Assembly: GCA_958299035.1 (NCBI GenBank)
Contig: CATQJL010000001.1
Coordinates: forward strand, 4,216,399 to 4,280,398
From: Cylicocyclus nassatus
Taxonomy: Eukaryota > Nematoda > Chromadorea > Rhabditida > Strongylidae
DNA: 64,000 nucleotides
Direction of reading: 5' to 3'
Part shown: piece by piece, positions 33,605-45,744 of the stretch
Position numbering within the stretch: the first letter of the stretch is position 1
Layout: each line of letters begins with the position of its first letter
Translations under genes and position numbers: made by a program
Notes under the pieces: generated by a model
The model's input: only the letters and a program-made list of their open reading frames with translations
Told to the model about the DNA's origin: nothing
Databases searched by the model: none

Positions 33605-34548
33605 TTAGGTTGTTACATAAGTCTTGTTACACTTTAACTTCTTACGGCGATAAGTCATACATTTCAGATTCTTTACAGGGCTCTAGAGTACCATTCCATA
33701 GAGCAAAGCAAACTCTACAAGAAGGTATGCAAAAGTTTGCACCAGCTTCGACCCACCGTAAGTTTGCATCCAAAAACTGAGTCGTACTGAAGGCTCAAAC
33801 AATGGCGGAAAATTCATATATCTGTTTAAAAAAGTCCTACGAATCTCCAACTTGCTCATAAAAATTGCACACTATATCAGACACTCATATGTACCGTTGC
33901 TGTATTTTTTCCTCATCTAGAAATCGAGAAATCGATAATTTTCTTGTTTTTACAAAAACGATGCTATGCTGTTTCTATTCATGTATCTGTATACTACAAG
34001 CTCTTAGAAGTATAATGGTAAGATTTCAGCTTTCCAGAAGCACTAGTTCTCGAAAAATACCAAATTTAGGATTGAACACCCGAGTGAAAAAAGCTAAATT
34101 CGGTATTTTTCGAAAACTAATGGCTGAAAATTTATAATTATACTTCTAAGAGCTTGTAGTATACAAATGCATGACTAGAAACAGCATAGCTTCGTTTTTG
34201 TAAAAACAAGAAAATTATCGTTTTCTCGATTTCTAGATGAGGAAAAAATACAGCAACGGTACATATGAGTGTCTGATATAGTGTGCATTTTTTATGAGCA
34301 AGTTGGAAACTCGCAGGACTTTTTTGAACAGATATATGAATTTTCCGCCATTTTTTTGAGCCTTCAGTATGACTCAGTTTTTGGATGCTTACTTACGGTG
34401 GGTTGAAGCTGGTGCAAACCTTTGCATACCGTCTTGTAGAGCTTGCTTTGCTCTATCGAATTGTACCCTAGAGCAGTGCAAAGAATCTAAAGTTTATGAC
34501 TTATCGCTGTAAAAGTTAAAGTGTAACAAGACTTATGTAACAACCTAA
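33605..34548. mobile_element. MITE, TTAGGTTGTTACATAAGTCT ends
   Basis: A 944-bp near-perfect foldback flanked by TA (33603-33604, 34549-34550). The ends are TTAGGTTGTTACATAAGTCT and its inverse. The arms are about 470 bp each and meet near 34075 (AGAAGTATAATGGTA versus TAATTATACTTCT). No transposase is present. The arms remain unusually similar along their whole length. Confidence 0.92.
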
Positions 34549-35014
34549 TACCTGGGGACATGATGAATTTTCCACGTAAGCTTGAGCCTGAGGCTTTGTT
34601 GGCAACTGTACAGGTTAGAATGAGTTTTGATTTCTTGGTGCTCTACGCTGTTCCCCTTTATAGCAGCATATGTGGCATAATTTCATCTTTTATCGTTGAC
34701 CTACTCAAATTTTCGACCTACTTTTGCTTATCTAGCTCGCTTAACATCAGTAAGCATAAAATACTGATTTCGACACATTTTTCTTACTGATAAACACAAT
34801 ATATTCCATTAATCGTTCTCTTCCTTTCTCCGACGCCAGAAACGAGAAAGAAAGATTTTTAGAAACCAAAGATTTTCTGTTTTTATTCGCTGGTCATTTG
34901 AGTATTCAAAGTAATCTGATTTTGTGACCATTTTTATATGAAAAACTTTCTGATTTGTTACGAACTTTTGCTGTTCAAAATGATAAATATCGAGCATATC
35001 ACGTTATCAAAGAG

Positions 35015-35165
35015 GCTGATATCGCACCTCAGCGCGAGAAGGTGCGAGGAAACCTCTCCGCAAAAGTTTTAAACGAGAAGCGTAATTAACTATCATCTGC
35101 AGGTGCTTTCCTGGCAGCTCCGGCGGCTGGCTGCGGGAACAGTCGGCTGCCTGGGTACTATACTT
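35015..35165. repeat. Third, diverged copy of the arm's inner edge
   Basis: The block GCACCTCAGCGCGAGAAGGT...GGAAACCTCTC...GCTCCGGCGGCTGGCTGCGG parallels 39070-39200 and, inverted, 33085-33215. It is clearly more diverged than those two are from each other. It lies in the spacer in the same orientation as the right-arm copy. Confidence 0.7.
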
Positions 35166-35179
35166 AGGTCCGAATCGAA

Positions 35180-35500
35180 TAGAAATTCAGTCATTTGAAT
35201 AAAACATTCGAATATATTCGTATTCGAAATTCGATATTCGGAGTTCTTTCATTTTCGAACATTATGAAACTCGAATAATTGAGAAAACGTGGTTTCGAAT
35301 AAAATTCGAAACTTAAATAATCAAAAAACGAGGATTTTGAAAACTCGAATAATCAAAAAACGAGGATACGAATATTATTCGAAAACTCGAATAATCAATA
35401 AACGGGGTTTCGAAGATTTTATTCGAATGTTTTATTCGAATTTTGCTTCGAAATCATATTCGAATGGACTCCGTATTCAGATTATTCGACTTTGTAGCGG
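35180..35500. repeat. ATTCGAAT/TTCGAATA-rich block
   Basis: Dense degenerate copies of ATTCGAATA and AACTCGAATAATC, including a tandem of about 35 bp (GAAAACTCGAATAATCAAAA repeated near 35335-35400). Same motif family as the blocks at 25.1 and 36.5 kb. Confidence 0.65.
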
Positions 35501-35727
35501 AGCCAAGTGTTGAGTATCAAGCTCACTTCGTCCGCGCTTTTTTTCGCAAAACTCGGTAATGCACCTTTTGCAACCGTTATGACCTTTGAACTGTATGGAG
35601 AGTCGCATTCTTCCGAATGCTTGCGAGAGTAAAAAAATCATGTGGATTTCACTTGATGGTTTTTCGATCAATGAGATTGTTCGCGCTGCTATTGACACCA
35701 AGCAAAGAAGCTATTAAATTCAAGCTT

Positions 35728-36140
35728 ATGTTCCGAATTCATATATTGAAAATGTTTTGCCTGTTCTTATTTCTTTGCATTGCGGTACGCAATGCCCACA
35801 CTAGTGAGCACTCGCTTGCATAAGTTATATTGCACAACTGCCTTACCTTAGAGATTTTTTGCGAATTGGTGTATTTTGAGTAAAGGACATCAGTCGTAGT
35901 TGAGGATTAGACGGTTTTGATTGCCGTACGCGATTTGCCAGTTACGAAGTGTCTTCAAATGTAACGCCAGCTTACCACAAAATTTTAGCGTGTACAACTT
36001 ACTTGAAAGATAAATGCCCTGCATTATGTACTTTTAGAACAAGTTTCGGAGAATTTGACTATTGTCAAACCACGTCGGCAATGAAATGCTTGCAGTATGC
36101 TTGGAGCTATAGGGGCATTCGTGCTCGCTTCGTGGAATAA
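35728..36140 (+). CDS. Candidate two-exon secreted cysteine-containing peptide
   Basis: A first exon may run from the ATG at 35728 (or 35752) to a GTGAGC donor at 35804. It encodes a signal-peptide-like MFCLFLFLCIAVRNAH. A second open stretch starts after the acceptor TTTGCCAG at 35942 and ends with TAA at 36140. It encodes YHKILACTTYLKDKCPAL, then CTFRTSFGEFDYCQTTSAMK and CLQYAWSYRG, with five cysteines. The phase does not fit: the donor leaves one base, and the second frame needs two. So there is a missing micro-exon, a sequence error, a decayed gene or a chance pairing. I recognise no family. It is the only single-copy gene candidate in the spacer. Confidence 0.3.
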
Positions 36141-36479
36141 ATTACATGCCTTCGTAGCTACCTTCGCCTTCGTAGCTATTTGCCTTCGAGCTACGGAGCT
36201 GGGAGTTGGTACAAGGGGGTAAGCGAGGGTGCTGATTATGGATAAAAATTTACTTTATCGATTTTATCGTTCTTTGGAAAATCCTGAGCTACGAGGTGTA
36301 CAAGGGGAGAGGGGAGTGGGGGGGGGCAAATGAGGATACTGATTAAGACCAAAATCTATTTTATCGATTTCAGCGATATTTGGAAAATCTTGAGCTAGGA
36401 GTTGGTATAGAGGATGCGAGGGTGCTGATTATGATTGGATCGGTTTTAGCCAGATATGTAGGCAAGTTTGAGATTTGTT

Positions 36480-36755
36480 GCTTTAGTTATTCGATAAATC
36501 ATCCGAATATTTATTCGAAATTCGACTTTCAATGTTCGAATATATTCGATATTCACTCATTCGATATTTTTGATTTTCCCAATTCATTCGAAATTCATTC
36601 ATTCGAGAATTTTTGAACCTCGAATTCAATCGAAATTCGTTTATTCGAGTTTTTTTTATTTTCAAATTTATTCGACATTCATTTACTCGAAACTTTTCCT
36701 TTTCAAATTTATTCGATATTCATTCATTCAATGAAAAATTTCGAATTCACCCAAG
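36480..36755. repeat. TTATTCGA/ATTCATTCGA-rich block
   Basis: Repeated TTCGATATTCATTCATTCGA-like units about 20-30 bp apart, in the same family as the other TTCGAA-rich blocks. No coding signal. Confidence 0.65.
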
Positions 36756-36779
36756 TATACTGGGTACCACTTGCTACGC

Positions 36780-37403
36780 ACCCTGCAGCACCATAACTTC
36801 CTTTGGAGTGAATATACTCTGAATCAGGAAGCAGCTTTGTGTTCAGCTCGTCAGGGCGAATCTTGCGATATACTGCATGCCCTCGATATTCCGTTCCCAG
36901 TTTTCTCAAATTCTTCTACGGAGATCTTTTCGCATTGATGTAACATAGCGCTTATCAAACATAAAAGGTTCCAGTAAGCACTGTTCGATAGCACTGCTTT
37001 TGCAGGTTATCGTGCGCTAAATAGTAGCCGCAGACTTCTTTTCGAAAAGGATAGAAGCGCTGGTGAATTCTAGAAAAATCACGCGTTTCCAAATTCTACT
37101 CGCCACAACTTCCTTCGGAATGATTATAATCCGGATCAGAATAAACATTGTCTCAGCTCATCAAGGCGAATCCTTCGATATACAGCACGTCCTTGATGTT
37201 CCGATTTCAGTATCCTTGAATTTTTCTGCGGACCTCTCTTCGCAAAGGTGTAAAGCAGCGGCATTACCCTAGTAGACTACAGCAAGGACCATTCGATAGT
37301 ACTTTGTCCGTAGATTATGGATCGCCAAAAAGTAGCCGTAGGGCCCTTTCCAAATGAGATAGAAGGGCTGGTGAATTGTGGAAAAATCTTGTCGTCCCGA
37401 ATT
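36780..37403. repeat. Two tandem units of a roughly 315-bp repeat
   Basis: Unit starts are marked by CATAACTTCCTTTGGAGTGA (36791) and CACAACTTCCTTCGGAATGA (about 37105). Within each unit the order is conserved: CTCATCAAGGCGAATC, GATATACAGCACGTCC, GATTTCAGTA, CTGCGGACCTC, AAGGACCATTCGATAG. An inverted copy of about 1.5 units is at 38370-38860. Related units lie at 58445-58855. A fragment (TATACAGCATGTCCC) directly abuts the assembly gap at 59270-59295. Confidence 0.7.
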
Positions 37404-38000
37404 CTACGGGGAAAGGAACTTACTTACCCAAAACACTTGCCGAAGCGTAGTTATAGAGGTCATGAGTTGTCAGCAACGCTAACTGGCACCTAATCAGCAC
37501 CGTACGCAAATCCAATCAGTGCACACAGCACCCTCGCCCTCATCCTAGAAGACATGAAAGTGAAATATAATACAATGAAATTTCGAATTCAAAGTTAAAA
37601 GTCCGATTGAAGTAAAAAGTTGAATTTAGAGGTATTCAAGCACGCTGTTCACAAATATGTTAGCGGTTTTGCTCTATTCTTTCAAAGTTAATCTTTTTTT
37701 GGAAAATGAAGTTTCTTACGACTTCACTGTAGATTTGAAAAGCTGATATCCAAGGGTTTTCATCACGCCGGCTCTAAATTTACAGTGAAGTTGCAGAAAA
37801 CTTTATTTTTCAAAAAGAGATTGAATTTGAAAGTAATAAGCAAAACCACTAGCATAGTTGGATGAGCGTTTGAAACCCCCTAATTACTGGGTTTTACTTC
37901 AATCAGACACATATCGCTACTGAACTTTGAGTTCGAAATTTCATCAAACCCCTTTTCCTGTTCACAATGAGGACGAGGGACGAGGGCATTCGATAGCACA
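37404..38000. mobile_element. Foldback related to the 31807 TIR element
   Basis: It begins GGGGAAAGGAACTTACTTAC and continues GAGGTCATGAGTTGTCAGCA, closely like the end of the 952-bp element. The interior has inverted halves (AAATTTCGAATTCAAAGTT versus AACTTTGAGTTCGAAATTT). The right terminus is not resolved. It lies between the inverted 315-bp repeat units. Confidence 0.5.
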
Positions 38001-38369
38001 GTTCCTAATAACTTTGAGCGAGAAAAGCAAGCAAGCAAGTTTTTTTTGCAGATACGCGAATAGTGCGGGCAAAGTTACCACTTTCGTAATTCAGTCACAA
38101 TCACCACACCGTATCTCTTCAAAAAAAAACCCCTATCATCCTCAAAGACCACGATTTTCTTGAAGAGCGTGTTTGAAAGCTTCTATAAGCGAAAGGCTCC
38201 TCACAATTCAAGAGCAACATTTTGACCAAAACCATTGGCGAGCTTCCAGAGCGTAAAACGAGAAAAATGAAATAACCCGAACATATCGAAAAACTTGCTC
38301 TTGGAGGTTATTCGACCTGCCGATTTCGAAAATCACATCTGCTTAGCAAAACAGCTCCGTATTTTAGGG

Positions 38370-38860
38370 TTATGACGAGTAGAATTTGGGACGACAAGAT
38401 TTTTCCACAAGCCCTTCTACCTTCTTTGGAAAGGGGCCTACGGTTACTTTTTGGCGCTCCATAATCTACGAAAAGTACTGTAAAATGGTCCTTGCTGTAG
38501 TCTACTAGGGGCAATGCACGCTGCTTCACCCCTTCGCGAACAGAGGTCCGCAGAAACATTCAAGATCACTGAAATCGGAATATCAAGGACGTGCTGTATA
38601 TCGAAAGATTCGCCTTGATGAGCTGAGCACAACGCTTTTTCTGATTCGGAATATATTCGTTCCGAAGGAAGTTATGGCGAGTAGAATTTGGAGACGCGTG
38701 ATTTTTCCAAATTCATCAGTGTTTATATCTTTTTTGGAAAGAAGTCAGCGGATACTGCTTAACTTACGATAACCTACAAGAGCAGTGTTATCGAATAATG
38801 CTTACTGAAACCTTTGATGTTAGATAAGCGCTATGTCACATTAATGCAAAAAGATCTCCG
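38370..38860. repeat. Inverted partner of the 315-bp repeat
   Basis: Reverse complement of 36.9-37.4 kb, sharing GTAGAATTTGGGACGACAAG, CCTTGCTGTAGTCTACTAGG, GACGTGCTGTATATCGAAAG and CCGAAGGAAGTTATGGCGAG. With the forward units it forms a nested palindrome inside the spacer. The interval 38000-38370 shows nothing else. Confidence 0.7.
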
Positions 38861-39994
38861 TGGAAGAACTTGAGAAAACTGGAAAGGGAATATCGAGGCA
38901 GCGTAGTTTGCGTGATTTCCGTTATTTCGCGAAGTTCCTGGGATTTAATTCCCAGAATGTCGCGGAATTCCGGGAATTCCGCAACGTTCGCGGAAATTGC
39001 ACATCCTGTTAGCGGTATTGTACCCTGAGCTGATTTTTGGACAAATTCTATCAAGCTATCCCTAAGGCTGCTATCGCACCTTAACGCGATGAGGTGCGAG
39101 GAAACCTCTCGGCAAGAGTTTTAGACGATGAGCGTAGTTACTATACCATCCACAGCAGCTTTGCTGGCAGCTCTGGCGGCTGGCTGCGGCAGCAGTCGGT
39201 TGCCCGGATACCACTTGCGCGCCTCCCGGTGCTGCGTAGTTTGCGTGATTTCCGTTATTTCGCAGAGTTCCTGGAATGTCGCGGAATTCCCAGAATGTCG
39301 CGTAATTCCGGGAATTCCGCAACGTTCGCGGAAATTGCACATCCTGTAAGCGGTATTGTACCTTGAGTTGATTTTTGGACAAATTCGATCTAAGTGACTT
39401 TCTACCACACTCATACAATATCCCTACGATGCCTTCAGCAGCAAATCAATGCCAATGTTGCTATCAGCACACTGAACAATCCAATCTAACAAATACCTGC
39501 AAAATTGAGCAGAACCTACTGTCGACCGTATACCTACCGTACCCCGATAGATTGTGGCACTTCTATATACTAGATGATGCGTCTCGCGTGATGAACAGTG
39601 TTTTTGGATTCAGAAACGCCTATTCTCAAGCGAGATTATTGTGATGCGACGCGTATTCCGGTGCACTTCAGTGGAGTGTGGCGCACTCCGCTTCTCTCCG
39701 GCGCACTCTGCCGCACTCCGGCGCACTGCAATGCACTGTGGCACACTCCGCTAGAATGCGGCGACTTTTTTGACGGATTATAAGCGGTACTAAATCTGGC
39801 AGCGCACTCACGCAAGCGATGATTTTCGTCGTTATCGGGAGATGAACTCGAGAGCATAGCGTGCAGTAGCTGAGAAAGGAGGCGACAATTAGCTTTACGA
39901 TGAGCTGGAAGAACCCGCTAGCGCTAGCAAAATATACCCACTGGCTGCTATCCTTGAACGAAACAGGAATTATTCGTTTTACACATCCATGATG

Positions 39995-41592
39995 CACGGA
40001 TTAGCTCTTTAAAAAACCGAAGGAAATACTTAAAAGATGGAGCGATTATTACGAAGGTTTAAGCCAGTTCCCCACCCGAGCGCTAACGTTTGGGCCAGTG
40101 CTTTGAATCGTGGAAAATTAAATTGCGAAGCACTGAAGTTGTTAGATGGTAAAGCGCCAGGGCCGGATGGCATTCCTATGAGGGAAAGGTACCACGAATC
40201 TGGTCAACGAGTATGACAGTTCCTATCTGCAAGAACAAGAACACGTTAGTGACTGTTCAACATTCCGACCGATACGCCCCTTATGTCATGCGATGAAGAT
40301 TCTTGAACGAGTTATCGATACGCCTATCCGGGATATCTTGAACGAGTTATCGATACCCTATCCGGGATATCGTGGAAGTCACTCCGAATCAATGCGGTTT
40401 TGTGAAAGGGTTTTGTACCATACACTTGTACGACTAATGATAGAACGCCATCGAGAAGCAAGTTCCGATCCACTTCGAGAGGGATTTTAACAAAAGCATT
40501 TGATCGAATACCACATGACCTGCAGAAGAGTACGTCCGCTGGATCGAGCTTCTTCATACATACACGACACGCTGTGCAACAGGAACAATGCCATTCCCAA
40601 TCCAAGCAGGAGTACACCAAGGATGGGCGGGCGTTATCACCTCTGCTCTTCATATTTTGCATAGACACTGTGACGAGAGACATCCAACTGCCGCATCCAT
40701 GGACGCTTCTCTACGCGGATGACGTTGAATCGAGGCAAGAACTTGAAGAGGCAACCATCAGATGGAAGAAAACGCGTTTGTCAGGGAATGGTTTACCACT
40801 GAACGTCGGAAAGACTGAGTACTTAGAATATGGGGAGCAAACAGACGGAACGATCAGCATCGACTGACAGCCACTCAGATAATCGCTGGGGGGCAGGCGG
40901 GCACCGGAAAAATAGATTGCTGATTTCTCGCACCCCGCTCGCGGATTTTTTGCAAAGCAATCAGGACTTTTCGGAAGACCGCTTGCTGAGTCAGCGGATT
41001 TTTGAGAGACCGCCTGTTGAATTTTTTTCGCTTTTATCTTTTGCAGATATATTGCTGAATCTCTGCGGAATCGAGAACTCAGCAAGCGGTCTTCCGAAAA
41101 GTCCTGATTGCTTTCCAAAAAATCCGCGAGCGGGGTGCGAGAGATCAGCAATCTATTTTTCCGGTGCCCGCCTGCCCCCGGCGATTGTCTGAGCACTGAG
41201 GAAAGTCACCACTTCTAAAGCTTTCGGTTTCCGTGTAAAGTTGGATAGCGAAACGATCACTGATGCACGTGCTTGGGCGATTGCAGTCTTGGATTTGGCG
41301 TAAAGTAACTGAAGTACTCTGCAGTTGTCGAATTTTAGTGTATTTTAAATTAAAAGTATATCGCACAGTGGTGCGACCAGTAGCCCTGTACGGGCAGAGT
41401 GTTACCAAGAAGCACGGGGAGATCCTGAGTACGATAGACGCGCATGATAAGATGAACACCTGGCCTTACGCGAAAAACTGCGCAACGAACATTGACATGC
41501 GGCACATTTTTGGAGTTGCTCCGATTGCGGATAAAATGCGTGCAGCAAGGTTACGTTGCTACGATCACTTTTTACGAAGTGTAATACAGTAG
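39995..41592 (+). pseudogene. Fossil RTE LINE, right-arm copy
   Basis: Mirror of 29733-31330. The RT part MKILERVIDTPIRDI lies at 40293, the YADD-containing segment at 40574-40867, and the post-RT VALYG / FGVAPIADKMRAARLRC segment at 41263-41592. The encoded fragments are identical or differ by one residue between arms despite being dead coding sequence. This reflects recent duplication or ongoing conversion rather than selection. Confidence 0.85.
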
Positions 41593-43008
41593 CAAAAACA
41601 GCACTTCGTCGAGATCTACAGGGAAGAAACCACGCGGCCCGAAGCAGTGCTGGTTGGACACCATATGAAATGTCCTGCACATCGCAAACCTCCTACCATA
41701 TCAAGCAGCCAATCGAGTCAAATGGAAAAAGAAATGCAGTACGCCGACCCTGCGCTTTTGTGACAATAGCGAGGGTAAAAAAAAACTTAGCTCCATTGGA
41801 TTTTGCGATCCAGGCAGGGTTGAAGCGGAACTTTGCTTGCGTTACTGTTCAAGTTATATGTTAGTTGTAGTTAGTTATTCAAGTTGATCGATGCGTCACC
41901 TCTGCTCCGCAAAAATTCGCACCGGCCCTACCTGAATGCCTTTCTTTTTCTCGCTCAGTTTAAGTTTATTACAGAACTCACTTGAACTGTAAACGCTGAT
42001 TATTCGTAGCCGTGACAAATCGGGTATTCGCGGCTTGCTATTTTGCATGGACACTGCATGAATGGACACAGTTTGCACTCAGATATTATGCTTACCGAGG
42101 CGGTACAAGGGCGCAGAATTGAAGCAATGCTGGACACCCCTTACCGCGTCTCAGTGCTTCCTATCCCAGCGCATAAGTCCTTTCCGCATACTGCCGAAAT
42201 GGCTAAGAAATCACGGGATCGGAAGTAAACGTGTCGAAACTCAGAGTTATAAATCAGAGTTAACCCTGAGTATTTCTGAGGTAACGCTCACCTTTTGACC
42301 CCCTTGAAGGCAGTGGATCGGCAAAATGCAACAACTCGATTTTAACGCGGTAGGTTCCTTATCGCCCAACTCGAAAACAGTGCAACCCCGGCACAGCATG
42401 CTTTTCCTGCAGAGAAAATCGCTCTTAAATTTACACGCGCAGGTCAATCTTACACGCATCTGGACGAGTTGGCAATTTCCTTCTCACCATTGGAGGCTGC
42501 CCATGCAACGCTATAGCCGTTGGGTCCTGTCACGATTTAGCGGCATCGGCCTTGCATCACTCGTCCAATATCAAAGGGAAGGCATTAAAGAACGGTCATT
42601 TTCGCCGTTTTTAAGCTTTCAAAAGTGGATTTTCGGGATCAGCGTATTGAAAAACCTCAGGTAAGCGCAAATTTGATTAGGTTGAGATTTGACGAGCCAC
42701 TGCCTTAAACAGGTCCTTGAACAGACCAAACTTGGAAAGCGATTATATGGCAGGATACTTCGCAACCGGTAGTTTATTCTTAGTAGCGCAACATTGTCTA
42801 TATCGTTATGCACGTGAAACAGCGGCACAAATCATACCAAATGCGCAGCTTAGCTCTGCGATAACTCTGAGTTTGGTGCGCGTTCCAATCTATCGTGGAA
42901 CTCAGAAATAACTCTAAGTTTGGTCAGAGAAAGAGAAATAGTGCACGTAGAGGGGCAGCTAAAAAGTCCTCCGCAGTACGTTTTGCTTGTAGTTCAGCAG
43001 GCATGATC

Positions 43009-43747
43009 AGGGCTCGGCACGAGGTGGCTAGTCGAAAATGCAAAAAACGAAGTCCCCCTTGAATTTGCCACAAAAGAACGACATCCCCCTTGACACGCTA
43101 ACGAACAAATCAAGCATGAAAACAAAAAGAATGAAATACAAAAATACAAGACACAATAGAATAGTAGAATACAAGACAATAAATAGGCAATAAGAACTAG
43201 TGATTGTTTGTATTCTCCGGGTTCGCGGCATGCTGTGTCCGCCGCGCACCATCGCGAGCTGGGAGCACCTTTGCCGCTGCCATCCAGATAATTTGAAGGG
43301 CTATAACTAGGCGGGGAGGAGAGAGTTTGGGATACAAGAGCTATTTTGTAGAATATTGGATGTAGATTATTTTTATATAAAAATTTGAAAAAATTATATG
43401 AAGAATAGGAATTATAAACTTTGTTTGCACTAAGCCACCTCAGGTGGCTATCCCGGTGGCTTAAAGCCACCTAACCCCGAAAAAAGTTTGCCATGCCCTT
43501 AGTTCACATAATTTTTTCATCATTTTTCATACATGGTTCCAACTCCCAATTGCCCATCTACACACCTATTTTGGTGCCATTTCATCTTCACTTTGCTGTA
43601 AACAAACCCTTTGTTTATTTGCTGGCGGCATGCCGCAGCAAATAAACAGCAGATCGAAAAACAGCTTATGCTCTTCCGCAAAGACGATATCCCCTTTGCT
43701 TTTTCTCTCAAAAACGTTGTTTTGCAAGCCACCTGTGCCGAGCATTG
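43009..43747. mobile_element. TIR element, GCTCGGCAC ends, right-arm copy
   Basis: Mirror of 27578-28316, with ends GGGCTCGGCACGAGGTGGCT and CAAGCCACCTGTGCCGAGCA. The sequence is nearly identical to the left-arm copy. Confidence 0.75.
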
Positions 43748-44708
43748 GCCATGATGCGATGTGGTGTACGTTTATCCTGACGCCTTTTAGGCTCTTAAGA
43801 CACGCTCTCCAGTCTAAGAACAATTTTCTGCAAATTCCACGGGAGCTGCTCTCCGCCACGTGTCAGGAATATATTGACACGCTTTGGTATACTTTGACAC
43901 ACTCTTTTCCGAATCATTCCCGGTAAGGTAAAAGAGCGTTCGTGATCGTTTAAAAGCTGCTTAATTGTTTTCCATGAAGAGCAAGACAATCTAGAACTTA
44001 CTTCAGAACATTTTGACTGTTTTCAGATAGATTCAAATATGTCTTCTTCAAACTCTTTTCGCCATGTAAATATAGTCAGGAAAAACTATAAATGATGCCT
44101 TGAAGTACCTCGCTGCTGCTTGTTTCGTCAATTAGATGGAACTCTAGCCTACTTCTCTATTCTAGGCAAGTTCAATCTGTTCAGTAATAATAGAATGACG
44201 CTATCATGATAACAATGTTCATTTTTGATGCTTTTCAATCCAAAATGGGGCCACTGTTGAGTGAAATCAGATCAAACTTACATTGCTAGGTAAGGCAACT
44301 CACACTCTTGGTTAAACCTGTTAAACATGTAAATGACATGGCAAATTTTTGAAACATGGCAGAAAGGTTGACACTCCTTTTCTGAAGTTGAGACCAAATA
44401 TGGTAGAGTGAAAAAAGCTACATCCTTTTGAAAAAAAATGGGTCCAAATAACGGAAAAGTACCACAATGTTTTAATCTTAAAGCTTGTCACAAAGGCTCG
44501 AACAAATCCGAATAATATCATTAATGTTGCAGATAACGACTTGACTTGATGGTTGCCACAAGTACAGCACTAATATGAAGCACATTTCTTAGCAAAGTCC
44601 TTATTTTTTTAGATGAAATTACAAAAAAAACGAAGATTGACTACTATCCCTTCAGCGCTATTCATTACGAGAGTTTTTTTGTAAGTTTCAGGATCGCATA
44701 ACATAACC

Positions 44709-44963
44709 TCGAGTCATTTGTAACTTAATATGTGAGATTGCACACTAAGCCCTATTAGCGACGGCACCTTTACTAATAATTTCCCAGTAAAACATTCTCT
44801 AGCTTAACAAAATGTAGAAATGTGTTCTAATGACTATGATTTAACCAACTAAATCAAAAGAAACAAGAAAAAAAGGAGAAATCCCTGGACAGGTCCTAGT
44901 TTCGCTGTTCGTCAATTAACGTGTATAGTGTGCACTACACATATTAAGTTACAAATGACTCGA
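44709..44963. mobile_element. Small TIR element, right arm only
   Basis: A roughly 255-bp insertion with 26-bp inverted ends (TCGAGTCATTTGTAACTTAA and six more bases). The left arm at 26615-26630 reads straight through (CAGTTATACGTTATGCG). The precise target duplication is unclear; ATA lies just outside both ends. The interior is AT-rich with no ORF. Confidence 0.75.
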
Positions 44964-45744
44964 CGATATAACTGATCGAACACAACGAACTTTCCAGATT
45001 CTCGGGGCTGCAATCTAGATCATTGTTACCACGAATATTATAAAGTGAATGAGCGAGTTCACAAGTATGGAGGTTTATGAAATTTGAGATACAATGCACA
45101 TTCAAGAGTGAGAAATGCAGTGAACTGCATCTTGTTATCGCAAAAAAAAAGAATCCGTTGAAAAGAGGAAAAAACTTGCATTGAATGGTACCTGCACTGT
45201 TCAGCTTTTGAATAAGTCAAGCTGGTAGCGCTACTTTATACTGTTTATTAGATAGTAGCGGAGCAGCCGCTGACTATCAACAGTGAATATGCGGAACAGC
45301 CCTGATAGTGGTATTATCCAAACCAAAATCAGACCTGCGTATTCAGGCTTTTTATGCCGCTGTTTTGGGAGTGGATAACTTGAATGCTCATTTTTGGCAA
45401 ACAACAATTTCATAGAGAATCAAGCATTGCCTGCATGAAACTAGGCGCCGCCAAGTAGAGTATCAAGCACAGTGAAGGGGTGAGCAGGCAGCTCAAAGGC
45501 AGCGTTCGGGCAGATTTGGACATCATATAATAGGATACTATCATAACCGCGTACTAGGGCCTTGATCTAGAACTACCGCACAGTTCCGATCTTTGTACAC
45601 CCCCTGTAAAAGGAGAAAATAGGCACAGAAAACGCAGATTGAGGACCACGCTCACTCCCTCTCACCCCCCCCCCCCCTTGAACGAACTCTTCTCAGCCCT
45701 TGACGCGTTTTCACGTGGCAAACACAATGGAGCACATAGCGTCT

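Larger units (their letters stand above)
33216..39070. other. Spacer between the palindrome arms
   Basis: 5.86 kb not shared in simple mirror fashion by the two arms. It holds a MITE, a short extra copy of the arm's inner edge (about 35015-35160), two TTCGAA-rich blocks, a candidate secreted-peptide gene, a roughly 315-bp tandem repeat and its inverted partner, and a foldback between them. The stretches 33216-33600 and 34560-35010 show nothing recognisable. Confidence 0.8.
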
